From Motilimonas eburnea (GTDB taxonomy: Bacteria > Pseudomonadota > Gammaproteobacteria > Enterobacterales > CBDFNC01): DNA of 64,000 nt. A program made the translations under genes and the position numbers. The stretch covers positions 62,001 to 126,000 of the forward strand of contig NZ_JAIMJB010000005.1 of the NCBI RefSeq assembly GCF_021295345.1, read 5' to 3'. Shown here piece by piece: positions 21,237 through 31,149 of the stretch (position 1 is its first letter; each line of letters begins with the position of its first letter). A model generated the notes under the pieces. That model ran no database searches and had not been told where the DNA came from. It saw only the letters and a list, made by a program, of their open reading frames with translations.

Positions 21237-22007
21237 CTAGAATTTGTAACCACGATGCAATGCGACAATGCCACCTGTCATATTGTAGTACTCAACCCCT
21301 TCAAAACCGGCCTGCTCCATCATACCTTTTAAGGTTTCTTGATCTGGGTGCATGCGGATACTTTCTGCTAAATAACGATAACTTTCTGAATCGTTAGCCA
21401 CGACCTTGCCCATGGCAGGTAAAATATTGAAGGAATAAAAGTCGTATAGCTTGCTCAGCATCGGCTGCTCGGTTTTGGAAAACTCTAAGACCAACAAGCG
21501 GCCACCCGGCTTGAGCACTCGAAACATAGATCGAATCGCCTTGTCTTTATCGGTAACATTGCGCAAACCAAACGCAATGGTGACAAGATCAAAATGATTA
21601 TCAGGAAATGGCAAGGCTTCCGCATTGGCTTGTACATATTCAACATTGCCTTCAATGCCCAAATCACGCAGTTTAGCCCGGCCGACTTTAAGCATGGAGT
21701 CGTTAATATCGGCTAGCACCACATGGCCTTGCTCACCAACCACACGAGAAAACTTAGCGGTTAAATCTCCCGTACCGCCGGCCAGATCCAACACTTTTTG
21801 ACCGGGACGAATACCTGAGCAATCAATGGCAAAACGCTTCCAAACGCGATGAATGCCTAATGACATAAAATCATTCATCACATCATATTTTGTCGCAACT
21901 GAGTGAAATACCTCAGCCACTTTTTCAACTTTGTCAGCCTTAGCAACAGTTTGATAACCAAAGTGAGTGGTTTCTTGATTGATAGCGTTGTCAACCTGCT
22001 CCGTCAT
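21237..22007 (-). CDS. ubiE: UbiE, ubiquinone/menaquinone C-methyltransferase
   Basis: A 256-residue SAM-dependent methyltransferase acting on both demethylmenaquinone and the ubiquinone benzoquinone ring. Motif [17 protein letters not shown], the family signature [18 protein letters not shown], and the [16 protein letters not shown] segment are clear. AAGGACGCACC precedes the ATG. It is the first gene of ubiE-ubiJ-ubiB-tatABC-tatD. Menaquinone made with UbiE is probably the donor for TorC during TMAO respiration. Confidence 0.97.
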   Translation of the reverse strand: MTEQVDNAINQETTHFGYQTVAKADKVEKVAEVFHSVATKYDVMNDFMSLGIHRVWKRFAIDCSGIRPGQKVLDLAGGTGDLTAKFSRVVGEQGHVVLADINDSMLKVGRAKLRDLGIEGNVEYVQANAEALPFPDNHFDLVTIAFGLRNVTDKDKAIRSMFRVLKPGGRLLVLEFSKTEQPMLSKLYDFYSFNILPAMGKVVANDSESYRYLAESIRMHPDQETLKGMMEQAGFEGVEYYNMTGGIVALHRGYKF

Positions 22008-22565
22008 GGTGCGTCCTTAAAATCCTAACTGGACCGCTAGTTTACTTGATGGGGCGCTGTCACTCCAGCACTTAGCAAACACCAAGACCGCACGCAATCA
22101 ATCCGATTAAAACGACTCCTGCTTTAATCAAGCCTTTTGATCTTTCTAAAGCATGAAGACTGTATGAAAGATAGTTAATGTTAATCCTAAAAGTAAATTA
22201 AATACAATAAGTTAAAATATAGGCACTAGAAAAGACTGAGAAAAATACAGCTTATATTCAGCTTATTTCGGCTAAACTAAATTTTGTACACATTAGAGAG
22301 TTTTTACGGTCTCTCTAAGCGTCTAACGTATTGCAACAACCAATAGCTTGCTTGTTCATGATTTACAAGGAATTCGTACTTATGGGGATAAGGGGCGGAT
22401 TCCAGTTTCTAGGCGAGAGTGATCATGACAAGTGAGCTGCTTCAAAGATATCTCTTTATTGCACTCAGCCCCTTTCACAGCCATTAAAATCTCAACTACA
22501 CTGGTTCTAACTATTTATTAAATCAGATTTTTTATTCCTGATTACTCAGCTAGTTTCGAGTGTGT
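22008..22565. other. 558-bp divergent control region between ubiE and the hybrid kinase
   Basis: AT-rich non-coding sequence that should hold the ubiE promoter (leftward) and the kinase promoter (rightward). I found no convincing gene, operator, repeat or terminator. A 20-codon reading frame at 22425-22487 lacks a clear ribosome binding site, and I do not call it a gene. Confidence 0.5.
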
Positions 22566-25500
22566 ATGTCCTTAGTATCCAAATTACTGCTGCTAATTAG
22601 CACTATCGTTCTGGGCGTCATGCTCACACTCGGCTTGTACATTCTTCAAAATGTAAAAAAGGTCGACGATGAGCAATTGCAACAATTGCTTTACAGTTAT
22701 CTCAACATGACCGAAAGCCGGTTTAACGATCGCGCACAATTTTTGATTCATAACGCCACCGTCACGGCGCAAAATCCAGATATTCACGCGGTGCTCCAGC
22801 GCTATCAACCGCAAGATATCGCCAGCCAATTGAACAACATCGTCGCCCTCTACCCCTACCTCACTTATATTTTAGTACTTGATTTAGATGCCGATATTCT
22901 TGCCGCCAGTAACCGAAATAGCCAAGGCTCTCCCCTTAACACCTTTACCTGGCTAAGTCGAACCACTAAAAATCACCCGTTGTTTCCGGGGCTTTCGACT
23001 AATCAAGCCTTAATCAGCAAGCCGGATATGGATCCGTTACTGCAACAGCAAACACTGCACCAGTGGATCATTGCCCCGGTAAAACAAGAAGGTGACCTAC
23101 TCGGTTGGGTCGTACTGTCGTTTGATTGGCAAAGTGCCAGCGAAAACACCCTACTTGAGCTCACCCAAGAACAACAAGATCACGGCTCCGCTATCCTTGA
23201 TGCGTTAATCACAGACAGCAACAACATCATTATTGTCAGTTCCGATCCCCGTCAAGAAGGCAGCCCTTTTACCCCCAGTGACAAGGTCCGCGTGATCGGT
23301 AAAAACATCATGGTCGCCAACCAAGAAATGACCATGTATATCATTCACGATAAAGCCCGACTCAATGCCACCATAGAAAAATCACAAACATTATTATTCA
23401 GCGTCGTGCTGCTGATGACACTATTGCTGCTAGTGGGGCTATATTGGGGGCTAAAACGCCAGCTATTTCGCCGCATCGAAGTGCTACAACAAGGCACGGA
23501 GCAACTTGATCAAGGCAATTTCAATTACCAACTGCCCGATCTAGGCAAAGACGAGCTGGGCCACCTTGGCAAAACCCTTAATCATTTAGCCCACAACCTT
23601 GAGCATTCACGTCATTTACTTGAACAAGAAAAACAAAGCTTGGACGAAAAGATCCTCGCGCGCACCCAAGAGCTCGAAATTGCGAATGAAAAAGCCGAGG
23701 CAAGCACTAAGGCCAAGAGCGAATTTTTAGCCGCCATGAGCCACGAAATTCGCACCCCACTCAATGGGGTCCTCGGCATGGCTCAGTTACTGCAAAACTC
23801 CGGCCTAACACAGCAACAAAAAGAATACGCCGATATCCTGTATCAATCCGGCTCTTCTTTATTAATTATTATCAATGACATATTGGATTTTTCTAAGATC
23901 GAGGCGGGCCACTTAAGCTTAGATAACATGCCTTTTGACTTAGAGAAGGAGTGTTACGAAACCTGCCAATCCCTATCATTACAGTCTGATGAAAAGGGAC
24001 TCGAACTTATTCTTGATTATGAAGTGGAATGCCCGAGCATGGTGATCGGCGATGCTTACCGCATCCGTCAATTACTGATCAACTTAATTGGTAACGCCAT
24101 CAAGTTTACCGAACAAGGGCACATCACCGTCAAGGTAAACGCAGAGCAAGATCAGTATGGACAATACCTGTTCGCTATTTCAGTCGAAGATACCGGCATC
24201 GGCATTCCTCACCATATTCAACCTCATTTGTTCTCCTCATTTACGCAAGCCGACTCTTCAACTACCCGTAAATATGGAGGTACGGGGTTGGGCCTCGCCA
24301 TATGCAAGCAGCTGTGCGATCTCATGGGTGGCAATATTTCACTGAGTAGTGAGCCCGGACAAGGAACCTGTTTTACCCTTCACTTACCTTTGGGGCTACA
24401 TCAAACGAGCCAATTCAAACCCAGCACCGCCACCAAAGGGGCCAAGGTATTAGTCGTCGATGACAACCCGCTTAACCTACGTATTCTTGAACGCTTACTC
24501 GCCCCATTAGCGCTTGAACTGACCTTAGAAGCAGACCCCTTGGTTGCATTGGCCCAGTTACAGCAACCAGATAACCATTACCAATTGTTGATCACCGACT
24601 ACCAAATGCCGGCCCTTGACGGTGCAAGCTTGATCCAGCAAACCAGAAACCTGACCCAATACCACGCTTTACCTATTCTGGTGCTCTCTTCCTCCTGCCA
24701 GCTGCAAGACAATGAAAAACTTAAGCAAGCGGGTGCGTCTAAGATTTTAAGCAAACCCATTATTCGCACCATATTATATCCCGTCATCGACAACTTACTC
24801 AGGCATAGCCAGGCATCAACCACCTTTTCTCAGCATGAAAATGAGCCCCTTGCCCAACAGCTAGAAGGGCGGATCCTATTGGCCGAGGACGTCACCACCA
24901 ATCAACTGGTTGCCACCGCCATGCTTGAAAAGTTCGGCCTAAACGTAGACATCGCTCAAAACGGCCAGCAAGCCATAGAGAAATGGCGCCAGCAAGACTA
25001 CGACTTGATCTTGATGGACTGCCAAATGCCGGTGCTTGACGGCTATCAAGCAACGATAAGAATCAGGGCCGAAGAGTTAGGCGATCCTATTCCTATTATT
25101 GCCTTAACAGCCAATGCCTTAGATACCGATAGAACACGTTGCTTTGATGTCGGCATGAATGATTTTCTTGCTAAACCCTTTGAACAGCAAGCGTTAATAC
25201 GCATGTTGCAACATTGGCTTACCCCAAAAACCAAGCCAGATGCTGATGCCGCGGCTGCAACCGATACTCAGGTAACTGAAGTTGCTACGCAGCCATTACA
25301 AAATAAGGAGTCAATGATGGAATCAAATACCTCAATGCAAAATGACAGTCACTTTATTGACCAAAATGCGTTTGACAGCTTGAAGAAAGCCATGGGACAA
25401 AACTTCAACATACTCATCGACGCATTTGTGACTAGCCTAGATGAACAGCAAGCAAATCTGCCAAAACAAATCCAAGAAAATGATTTGGAAGCCTATATTC

Positions 25501-25679
25501 GCGAAGTGCACAGCATGAAGTCGGCCAGTGCCAATTTTGGCTTTACCGATTTTTCTAACTTAAACAAACAATTAGAATTAGCTGGCTCGAAAGAAGCCCA
25601 TTTTGCTAGCGAAGCCGAACTCGCCGAACTGACTCAGCAGGCAGAGCAAATTAAACGATGGTTAACCGAGCAAAGCTAA
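22566..25679 (+). CDS. Hybrid sensor histidine kinase with two receiver domains and an HPt domain
   Basis: A 1037-residue membrane sensor. TM1 is near residues 5-27, a ~250-residue periplasmic sensing region follows, TM2 is near 278-300 ([20 protein letters not shown]), then HAMP. The HisKA/HATPase core has phospho-His393 ([11 protein letters not shown]) and a [10 protein letters not shown]-box. Receiver 1 has Asp678 (LLITDYQMP), receiver 2 Asp818 (LILMDCQMP), and the HPt domain His982 ([14 protein letters not shown]). This is the layout of a phosphorelay ending in an unlinked response regulator, since none is encoded nearby. The ATG at 22566 is preferred over a GTG two codons earlier. Signal unknown. 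A terminator follows at 25764. Confidence 0.92.
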   Translation: MSLVSKLLLLISTIVLGVMLTLGLYILQNVKKVDDEQLQQLLYSYLNMTESRFNDRAQFLIHNATVTAQNPDIHAVLQRYQPQDIASQLNNIVALYPYLTYILVLDLDADILAASNRNSQGSPLNTFTWLSRTTKNHPLFPGLSTNQALISKPDMDPLLQQQTLHQWIIAPVKQEGDLLGWVVLSFDWQSASENTLLELTQEQQDHGSAILDALITDSNNIIIVSSDPRQEGSPFTPSDKVRVIGKNIMVANQEMTMYIIHDKARLNATIEKSQTLLFSVVLLMTLLLLVGLYWGLKRQLFRRIEVLQQGTEQLDQGNFNYQLPDLGKDELGHLGKTLNHLAHNLEHSRHLLEQEKQSLDEKILARTQELEIANEKAEASTKAKSEFLAAMSHEIRTPLNGVLGMAQLLQNSGLTQQQKEYADILYQSGSSLLIIINDILDFSKIEAGHLSLDNMPFDLEKECYETCQSLSLQSDEKGLELILDYEVECPSMVIGDAYRIRQLLINLIGNAIKFTEQGHITVKVNAEQDQYGQYLFAISVEDTGIGIPHHIQPHLFSSFTQADSSTTRKYGGTGLGLAICKQLCDLMGGNISLSSEPGQGTCFTLHLPLGLHQTSQFKPSTATKGAKVLVVDDNPLNLRILERLLAPLALELTLEADPLVALAQLQQPDNHYQLLITDYQMPALDGASLIQQTRNLTQYHALPILVLSSSCQLQDNEKLKQAGASKILSKPIIRTILYPVIDNLLRHSQASTTFSQHENEPLAQQLEGRILLAEDVTTNQLVATAMLEKFGLNVDIAQNGQQAIEKWRQQDYDLILMDCQMPVLDGYQATIRIRAEELGDPIPIIALTANALDTDRTRCFDVGMNDFLAKPFEQQALIRMLQHWLTPKTKPDADAAAATDTQVTEVATQPLQNKESMMESNTSMQNDSHFIDQNAFDSLKKAMGQNFNILIDAFVTSLDEQQANLPKQIQENDLEAYIREVHSMKSASANFGFTDFSNLNKQLELAGSKEAHFASEAELAELTQQAEQIKRWLTEQS

Positions 25680-25763
25680 ACCAAACCCGCTCAATCAAAA
25701 GATAAATCAAAAGAGATATGTAAAGCTAAGTAAGTTTCCCGCGATTAACTTGTAATTCCCCTA

Positions 25764-25800
25764 GCGCAGTAATACAAAGCTACTGCGCGATCATTTTTTT
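25764..25800 (+). terminator. Rho-independent terminator after the hybrid kinase gene
   Basis: GCGCAGTA (25764-25771) pairs with TACTGCGC (25781-25788), with a 9-nt loop, followed by GATCA and a run of seven T. It separates the kinase from scsB. Confidence 0.75.
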
Positions 25801-25870
25801 AACATCATGAAAGAAATAAGCATCCGCACGGTCTATTTCAATAACACTGTCATTTTCGGAGCTTAATAAG

Positions 25871-28033
25871 TTGGTTCGACTCTTTTGGCTGCTAAGTCTA
25901 ATGCTTAGCCTACTCTCCTTTAACCTTGCCCATGCCACCAGCACAGGCTGGTTAACCAATCCGCAGCACCCGCCGCTGCAAGTGCAACTAGCACTCACGG
26001 GGCAAAGCGATGCCGCCAGCCAAACCGTAACGGGTGTATTGCAAGTCAAACTCAGAGATGATTGGAAAACCTACTGGCAAACACCCGGCGAAGGCGGCAT
26101 CGCGCCAAGCGCCAATTGGCAAGCTTCCAGCAATATAGATGAAGTTAAATGGCTGTGGCCAGCGCCGCAGCGCTTTAAAACCTTAGGGCTTGAAACCTTA
26201 GGTTATCTAGAAGCGGTCAGCTTTCCACTGCAGATTAAGGTAAGCCAATTTAATGCACCCAGCCAGTTAACAGGCACCTTAACCTTACCCAGCTGTACCA
26301 CAGTTTGCGTGCTCACCGACTATCAATTACAGCTAGATTTCAATCCCAGCGAATTGAGCATCGACAGCGATGCCATGTATGCCTACAACAAGGCCATGGC
26401 GCTAGTGCCAGTGCAAGACCCCAAGCTGGCCAAACTAGATCAGCTGATTTGGCAACAAGAGCGTCAACAACTCGCTTTTGATATCCAGCTACCAAGTCAA
26501 GCCATCAGCTTGTCTAGCAGCACCCAAGTTTTTGTGGTGGGCGATGGCGATACCTATTTTAAGGTTGAGCCATTACAACTAAACCAAAACCAATTAGGCC
26601 AAAACCAATTAGGCCAAAATCAATTACGCGGCCTGATTAATGTGTCCGGCTGGCTTGGTGAAGTCAATTTAGACCAGCAAGCCATTAGTCTCGTGATCTT
26701 AGATGAAGCCAGCATGCCAGCGGTTGCCTTAGAAGTGGCAGGGGTCGCCCAAGCAGGGCAGTTTAGCGCCGCGGATTACCAAGGCGGTGCCTTCAATACC
26801 CCGTTTAGTTGGCTGAGCATGTTGTTACTGGCCTTAGCCGGTGGCTTGATCTTAAACGTGATGCCCTGCGTGCTGCCCGTGCTAGGCATCAAACTCAGCT
26901 CGATTGTCACCGCCAAAGCGCAAACCAAACAGCAAACTCGACTGCAGTTTATTGCTTCGGCAGCGGGCATTATTAGCTCATTTTGGCTATTAGCCGGGGC
27001 GGTTTGGCTACTCAAACTAAGCGGACAAAGTATCGGCTGGGGCATTCAATTTCAGCAGCCTTGGTTTATCGGCTTTATGGTTGTCGTCACCGGCTTATTT
27101 GCCCTTAACATGCTGGGCTTGTTCTCTATTCACTTACCCAGCTCGCTGCAAACCAAGCTAGCAACGACTGGGGGCCAGCCGACTGGGGGCCAGCATTATG
27201 GCGGGCATTATTTACAAGGCATGTTTGCCACCTTATTGGCCACCCCTTGTAGTGCGCCGTTTTTAGGCACAGCTGTCGCCTTTGCGCTAGCAGCCGACAC
27301 GCCTAGCTTATTTATTATCTTCACCGCATTAGGTATCGGCATGGCTTTGCCTTGGCTGCTGATTGCTGCCCTTCCACAACTGGCCAGATACCTGCCCCGC
27401 CCGGGTCGCTGGATGAACCACATTAAGCTGCTGTTTGCCTTTATGCTACTGGCCACAACGGTATGGCTGTTAAGCTTACTGGCTAGCTTTATTGGGCCTT
27501 GGTTATGGGTGATCTACGGCGCGCTGGCCATTGCCATTTGCGTGTTAGTCAAACGTAAGTTTGGCGCCAAAATCGCCCTGATTGGCATTAGCCTGAGCTT
27601 TCTCGGTTTAGGCCTAGTGGGCATCCTTGCCGCCGTGACCAGTGAACATTGGGCGACACCACTCAATCCCGATCTGGCTTGGCACATGCTGGAGCAACAA
27701 GACATAGCGCAGCAAGTTGCCAAGGGCAATACAGTTTTTGTCGATGTCACCGCCGACTGGTGTATTACCTGTAAAGCCAACAAGGTAGGCGTACTGCTGC
27801 AACAACCCGTTTACGGCGCTTTGCAACAGCCAAATATGTACTTAATGAAGGGAGACTGGACCAAGCCTGCGCCGCATATCAGCGACTTTTTAGCGCAATA
27901 CGGCCGCTACGGTATCCCCTTTAACATTGTCTTTGGCCCTAACGCGCCACAAGGCATCCCTTTACCTGTGATCCTCAGCAGCGATGATGTGCTCGATGCC
28001 ATCAACCGCGCTGGCGCCCCATTAACTCAATAG
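25871..28033 (+). CDS. scsB: ScsB, DsbD-like membrane thiol-disulfide reductase
   Basis: Passes reducing power from cytoplasmic thioredoxin across the inner membrane to periplasmic partners. The 720 residues comprise a signal peptide (ending AHA), an N-terminal beta domain with LPSCTTVC, a membrane core carrying the two redox cysteines in MPCVLPVLGIK and ATPCSAPFLG, and a C-terminal thioredoxin domain with DWCITCKANK. The longer N-domain and following scsC/scsD genes favour ScsB over DsbD. The start is TTG, backed by GGAG 9 bp upstream, with no in-frame ATG before the signal peptide. The gene holds two in-frame 15-bp tandem duplications (26584-26628 and 27166-27195). Confidence 0.88.
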   Translation: MVRLFWLLSLMLSLLSFNLAHATSTGWLTNPQHPPLQVQLALTGQSDAASQTVTGVLQVKLRDDWKTYWQTPGEGGIAPSANWQASSNIDEVKWLWPAPQRFKTLGLETLGYLEAVSFPLQIKVSQFNAPSQLTGTLTLPSCTTVCVLTDYQLQLDFNPSELSIDSDAMYAYNKAMALVPVQDPKLAKLDQLIWQQERQQLAFDIQLPSQAISLSSSTQVFVVGDGDTYFKVEPLQLNQNQLGQNQLGQNQLRGLINVSGWLGEVNLDQQAISLVILDEASMPAVALEVAGVAQAGQFSAADYQGGAFNTPFSWLSMLLLALAGGLILNVMPCVLPVLGIKLSSIVTAKAQTKQQTRLQFIASAAGIISSFWLLAGAVWLLKLSGQSIGWGIQFQQPWFIGFMVVVTGLFALNMLGLFSIHLPSSLQTKLATTGGQPTGGQHYGGHYLQGMFATLLATPCSAPFLGTAVAFALAADTPSLFIIFTALGIGMALPWLLIAALPQLARYLPRPGRWMNHIKLLFAFMLLATTVWLLSLLASFIGPWLWVIYGALAIAICVLVKRKFGAKIALIGISLSFLGLGLVGILAAVTSEHWATPLNPDLAWHMLEQQDIAQQVAKGNTVFVDVTADWCITCKANKVGVLLQQPVYGALQQPNMYLMKGDWTKPAPHISDFLAQYGRYGIPFNIVFGPNAPQGIPLPVILSSDDVLDAINRAGAPLTQ
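26584..26628 (+). repeat. 15-bp tandem repeat, three copies, inside scsB
   Basis: Unit CAAAACCAATTAGGC occurs at 26584 and 26599, with a diverged third copy at 26614. It is in frame and yields repeated QNQLG units in the periplasmic domain, probably a surface loop. Slippage would add or remove five residues without breaking the frame. Confidence 0.8.
27166..27195 (+). repeat. 15-bp direct duplication inside scsB
   Basis: GACTGGGGGCCAGCC at 27166 is followed at once by the same unit with the last base changed. It encodes TGGQPTGGQ followed by HYGGHY, a Gly/His-rich loop between membrane helices. Confidence 0.75.
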
Positions 28034-28042
28034 GAACTAGCC

Positions 28043-28795
28043 ATGAACTCATTAACTCGTCTTTCAATTAGCGCCTTATTATTGGCTACTCCTTTAGCCA
28101 GCCCCTTGGTTTATGCCGAATCATCTAGCTTTAGCGACGCTCAACGCGAGGAGCTAAAAACCTTGATTAAACAAGCTTTGGTTGAAGATCCTAGCATCCT
28201 CAAAGAAGCCATTGTGGCATTGCAAAACCATGAAGAAGCGCAAGCGCAAAATGCCCAGCAAGATTTTCTTAAAGGGCAAGCCGATGCGATTTTCGCCAGC
28301 CCTACCGACCCTTGGTTTGGCGCCGAAAATCCCAAATTAGTGATGACCTACTTCACCGACTTTAACTGCCCTTACTGTAAACGCATCGAGCCTCATTTGG
28401 ATAAACTTGTTAAAGCCTTTCCTGAGCTGCAGATCCGCGTAAAAATGGTGCCGTTACTGGGCGAAAGCTCCACCGAAGCGGTCAGATTTGCCCAAACCGT
28501 GTGGCAGCATGAGCCAGAAAAATACTTAGCGCTGAAAAAGCTATTAATGGCCAAGCCGACCCGCCTCGATAGTGCCAGCATTGCCCAAGCAGCCAAAGCC
28601 ACAGGTACCGAGCAATGGCTAGATAAAGCCGATGCCGGCATTCAAAATGTCATCAATAACAACATGAACTTAATGCAAGCTCTTGGCCTGCGCGGCACAC
28701 CCAGTCTGGTCTTTGCCGACCAAATCGTACCCGGCTTAGTGGATTACGATCAGCTGCACGCTGGCGTAGAAAAAGCACTGGCGATGCAGGAATAA
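28043..28795 (+). CDS. scsC: ScsC-like periplasmic DsbA-family thiol oxidoreductase
   Basis: A 250-residue exported protein (signal peptide ending near VYAES) with an N-terminal helical stalk (~25-75) that in known ScsC proteins drives oligomerisation. A thioredoxin-fold domain follows with catalytic CPYC (TDFNCPYCKRIEP) and the cis-proline loop GTPSLVF. Its reductant is expected to be ScsB, encoded directly upstream. Such pairs protect periplasmic proteins from copper-induced mispaired disulfides. A Shine-Dalgarno sequence AGGAACTAGCC precedes the ATG. It is 9 bp after scsB and 3 bp before scsD. Confidence 0.88.
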   Translation: MNSLTRLSISALLLATPLASPLVYAESSSFSDAQREELKTLIKQALVEDPSILKEAIVALQNHEEAQAQNAQQDFLKGQADAIFASPTDPWFGAENPKLVMTYFTDFNCPYCKRIEPHLDKLVKAFPELQIRVKMVPLLGESSTEAVRFAQTVWQHEPEKYLALKKLLMAKPTRLDSASIAQAAKATGTEQWLDKADAGIQNVINNNMNLMQALGLRGTPSLVFADQIVPGLVDYDQLHAGVEKALAMQE

Positions 28796-28798
28796 GCC

Positions 28799-29299
28799 AT
28801 GGTTAAGGGAAAACTCATAAAATGGGCCAAGCAGGCCCTGTATTTAGCCATCATTCTTACCCTAGTGACCGTCGCCATGGATTGGTGGCGCGGCCGCCAT
28901 TTGGATAAACAATATTTGCCGCCATTAACGGCCACCAGCATCAGTGGCCAAACCATCGACTTGGCCGAGCTAAGTAAAGATCAAGCCGTGCTGGTGTATT
29001 TTTGGGGCACTTGGTGTCAGGTGTGTAATTATGTTAGCCCCGCCGTGAGCAGTATGGCAGAAAACCACCCCACGGTGAGTGTCGCCATTCGCTCAGGGGA
29101 AGATGAGAGGCTTAACCAATACATCCAGCACCATGAATATCAGTTTAACGTCATTAACGATACCACAGGCCAGCTAGGCCAAACTTGGAACATCAGCGTT
29201 ACGCCCACCATCATGGTGGTCAAGGATAACAAAATCGTTCACTACACCACAGGATTCACCAGCTTGCCCGGGCTGTGGTGGCGAATGGTGTTTGCCTAA
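28799..29299 (+). CDS. scsD: ScsD-like membrane-anchored thioredoxin-family protein
   Basis: A 166-residue TlpA-like protein anchored by an N-terminal helix (~10-25). Its periplasmic thioredoxin domain has the redox motif CQVC (FWGTWCQVCNYVSP) and the cis-proline VTPTIMV. Last gene of scsBCD. It probably receives electrons from ScsB and serves copper-stressed or cytochrome-maturation clients; the exact partner is unknown. The start lies 4 bp after the scsC stop codon, which indicates co-translation. Confidence 0.87.
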   Translation: MVKGKLIKWAKQALYLAIILTLVTVAMDWWRGRHLDKQYLPPLTATSISGQTIDLAELSKDQAVLVYFWGTWCQVCNYVSPAVSSMAENHPTVSVAIRSGEDERLNQYIQHHEYQFNVINDTTGQLGQTWNISVTPTIMVVKDNKIVHYTTGFTSLPGLWWRMVFA

Positions 29300-29316
29300 C
29301 TCAATCAAGCCAACGG

Positions 29317-29607
29317 CTATACCAACGGCTGGTGCAATAAAGGTTGCCATTGTGGATGGCGTTTAAACATCGCCTCCACATAGCTGCAACGCGGCACCAC
29401 CTGCAAACCTTCCAGCGCAGCGAAGGCGACCATGGCTTCCATCAATTGCATTGCAATGCCCTGACCACGAAACTGCTCTGGCACTAAGGTGCTGTTGATA
29501 TAAATAACTTCTCCCTCACGAGTGTAAGTCATCTCGGCGCTATCAGGGCCATCAGGCTCGGTATAAAAGCGGCCAGACTGCGCTTGTTGTTGATGCCCTA
29601 TCGACAT
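29317..29607 (-). CDS. Small GNAT-like N-acetyltransferase (YjdJ/Gat-type)
   Basis: A 96-residue minimal GCN5-related acetyltransferase. The acetyl-CoA loop VPEQFRGQGIAMQLMEAMVAFA and the C-terminal YVEAMFKRHPQW are the features of the YjdJ-like short family, where the fold is reduced to a single CoA-binding core. Substrate unknown. A very strong Shine-Dalgarno sequence GGAGGAATT precedes the ATG. It converges with scsD with an 18-bp gap. Confidence 0.82.
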   Translation of the reverse strand: MSIGHQQQAQSGRFYTEPDGPDSAEMTYTREGEVIYINSTLVPEQFRGQGIAMQLMEAMVAFAALEGLQVVPRCSYVEAMFKRHPQWQPLLHQPLV

Positions 29608-29660
29608 AATTCCTCCTCAGTGAATAACGGCTAGGGTAGGCTGTGGTAGATGCAGCCATG

Positions 29661-29825
29661 CTGTGGGAGCTGCAGTCATGCAGCGATAAATGAACAAACC
29701 AAATCGCCCCATTACTGGAGCTCCCACAGGAATCACAGGCCAAATCGCTCCATCACTGGGGCTCCCACCGGAATCACAGACCAAATCGCCCCATCACTGG
29801 GGCTCCCACCGGAATCACAGACCCA
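29661..29825. repeat. REP-like elements: one forward copy plus a 41-bp tandem array in inverse orientation
   Basis: Forward copy near 29661-29688: head CTGTGGGAGC, stem TGCAGTCATGCAG, tail CGATAAA. Inverse copies start at 29701, 29742 and 29783, an exact 41-bp period, each holding AAATCGCcCCAT-cACTGG-GGCTCCCAC. The read-back is GTGGGAGC-CCCAGTGATGGGG-CGATTT. The array runs into the last codons of dedA. It sits between the GNAT gene and dedA. Confidence 0.85.
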
Positions 29826-30381
29826 ATCGCGATTGCCGCCACCATAACCGCAACATACCTAATAAAAATAGCACTAATAACAGCACTGTGAAGGCCGTAA
29901 AATGAGTGACTCCTAAGGCATCAAAGGTCGCACCAAAGCTGTATCCCCCACCCACTAACAGAGTTACCCAGAGCAGAGCAGACGCCCCGTTGAGCCAAGT
30001 AAATCGTGCCCAAGGCATATCGGTTAGGCCAATGGGCAATGAACCGACCGTGCGCAGCCCCTTAGGGTAACGGTAAATAAAAATATAATAGCTACCATAG
30101 CGCTGGGCCAATTCACGGCCATGGCGAAATAAACGACCGAACCAGTTGGGCTTATTTAACCACGAATCACCGTATCGACGGGCTAAGACAAACCGTAATT
30201 CATCACCTAAGTAACCACCAAGAAACGTCACTAACGCCACCCCTGCCAAACTTAAGGCGCCATGATGGGCGGCATAGCCAGCAAACAGTGGCAAGCTGCC
30301 GCTTTTGAGTGCGCAGTAAACGAATAATAGGCCATACACCCAAACGCCATACTGATTGAGCAATGCCCATACTTGTTCCAT
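29815..30381 (-). CDS. DedA-family membrane protein
   Basis: A 188-residue inner-membrane protein of the DedA/SNARE-associated family, a group that includes lipid flippases. Features are the GDELRFVLARRYG segment and RYPKGLRTVGSLPIGLTDM, equivalent to the family's E-x9-R-x2-P and R-x3-G motifs. The ATG at 30381 is chosen because AAGGGAT lies just upstream and the first helix begins there; the longer frame adds 39 unlike residues. The last codons and stop lie inside the REP array (29815-29835), so the natural C-terminus has been set by repeat insertion or expansion. Substrate unknown. Confidence 0.85.
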   Translation of the reverse strand: MEQVWALLNQYGVWVYGLLFVYCALKSGSLPLFAGYAAHHGALSLAGVALVTFLGGYLGDELRFVLARRYGDSWLNKPNWFGRLFRHGRELAQRYGSYYIFIYRYPKGLRTVGSLPIGLTDMPWARFTWLNGASALLWVTLLVGGGYSFGATFDALGVTHFTAFTVLLLVLFLLGMLRLWWRQSRLGL

Positions 30382-30627
30382 ATCCCTTGCCTTGTTAGTG
30401 GTTACAACTGTGCTCCTCCTATGTATATGGGTGACACCGCGATATCGATCAGCTTTTTCAGGCCATCCCCTTTTTAACAGTGGCCAAGAATAGGCCAACT
30501 GAGGGCATATTCCACGTTATTCGCAACCGACACAGGCAAATGTAAAGTGAATACCGCCACCAATGAGCCGAATTAAAGTCATACTAAAGCTAAAGTGACT
30601 TGATGTAGCCATAGCGCGGAGGCCAAG

Positions 30628-31149
30628 ATGCAATTTTCGCTACCTAGCTGGTTTAGAAAGGCGGGGTTTTGGTTAACACTTGGCCTAGCCATGAATCTAG
30701 GGGCGGCATTAATGAGCCATGTCGTTGTTGAAAGCTACCAAGATCAGATCAACTTGCTGCAGCATAAGCAGCAACAAAACAACCGCCTTAGCCAACTACG
30801 CTGGCAACACGTATCCGACCTCGAAAGAAAACGAGAGCTGTTATTAAGCTTGTTAAATCAAGGTGATCTCGATGCCAAAATCGCCAACGCACTGAATCAG
30901 CAAATCTACTACTACCTGCGCCAACCCTTACCTGAAATATCCCTTAGTCAGTTAACTGAGATCAACGCAGCACTAGATCAACAACAGCAACAAGACAGAG
31001 ACAAGGTAAACAACTTATATCTCGCTAACCTCGAGCTCAACGAGCAAGAGCAACACTTGCGACAGCAAGCCGCCACCATGAAAAACATCGCCCTGTTGCT
31101 GCAAATGGTCGGACTTGCTTTCATCATGGTGCGAGAGCTTGGCCTTTAA
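30628..31149 (+). CDS. Membrane protein with coiled-coil stalk, unknown function
   Basis: A 173-residue protein I do not recognise. Residues ~11-33 (AGFWLTLGLAMNLGAALMSHVVV) form one membrane helix. The middle ~100 residues are helical and glutamine-rich (HKQQQNNRLSQ, LDQQQQQDRDK), giving a likely coiled coil. The last ~20 residues (NIALLLQMVGLAFIMVRELG) form a second membrane helix. It could be a periplasmic or cytoplasmic hairpin rod. GGAGG precedes the ATG. It overlaps the end of the convergent nuclease gene by 4 bp. Confidence 0.65.
   Translation: MQFSLPSWFRKAGFWLTLGLAMNLGAALMSHVVVESYQDQINLLQHKQQQNNRLSQLRWQHVSDLERKRELLLSLLNQGDLDAKIANALNQQIYYYLRQPLPEISLSQLTEINAALDQQQQQDRDKVNNLYLANLELNEQEQHLRQQAATMKNIALLLQMVGLAFIMVRELGL

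Noticed and set aside
22425-22487. 20-codon frame upstream of the hybrid kinase as a leader peptide
   Set aside because: Only a poor ribosome binding site and no regulatory codon run.
25807-25866. 19-codon frame before scsB as a leader peptide
   Set aside because: No Shine-Dalgarno sequence; likely chance.
29650-29905. Plus-strand reading frames with repeated SLGLPPESQTKS-like units, and a CRISPR-like look
   Set aside because: They are translations of the 41-bp REP array. Repeats abut without unique spacers, so it is not a CRISPR array either.
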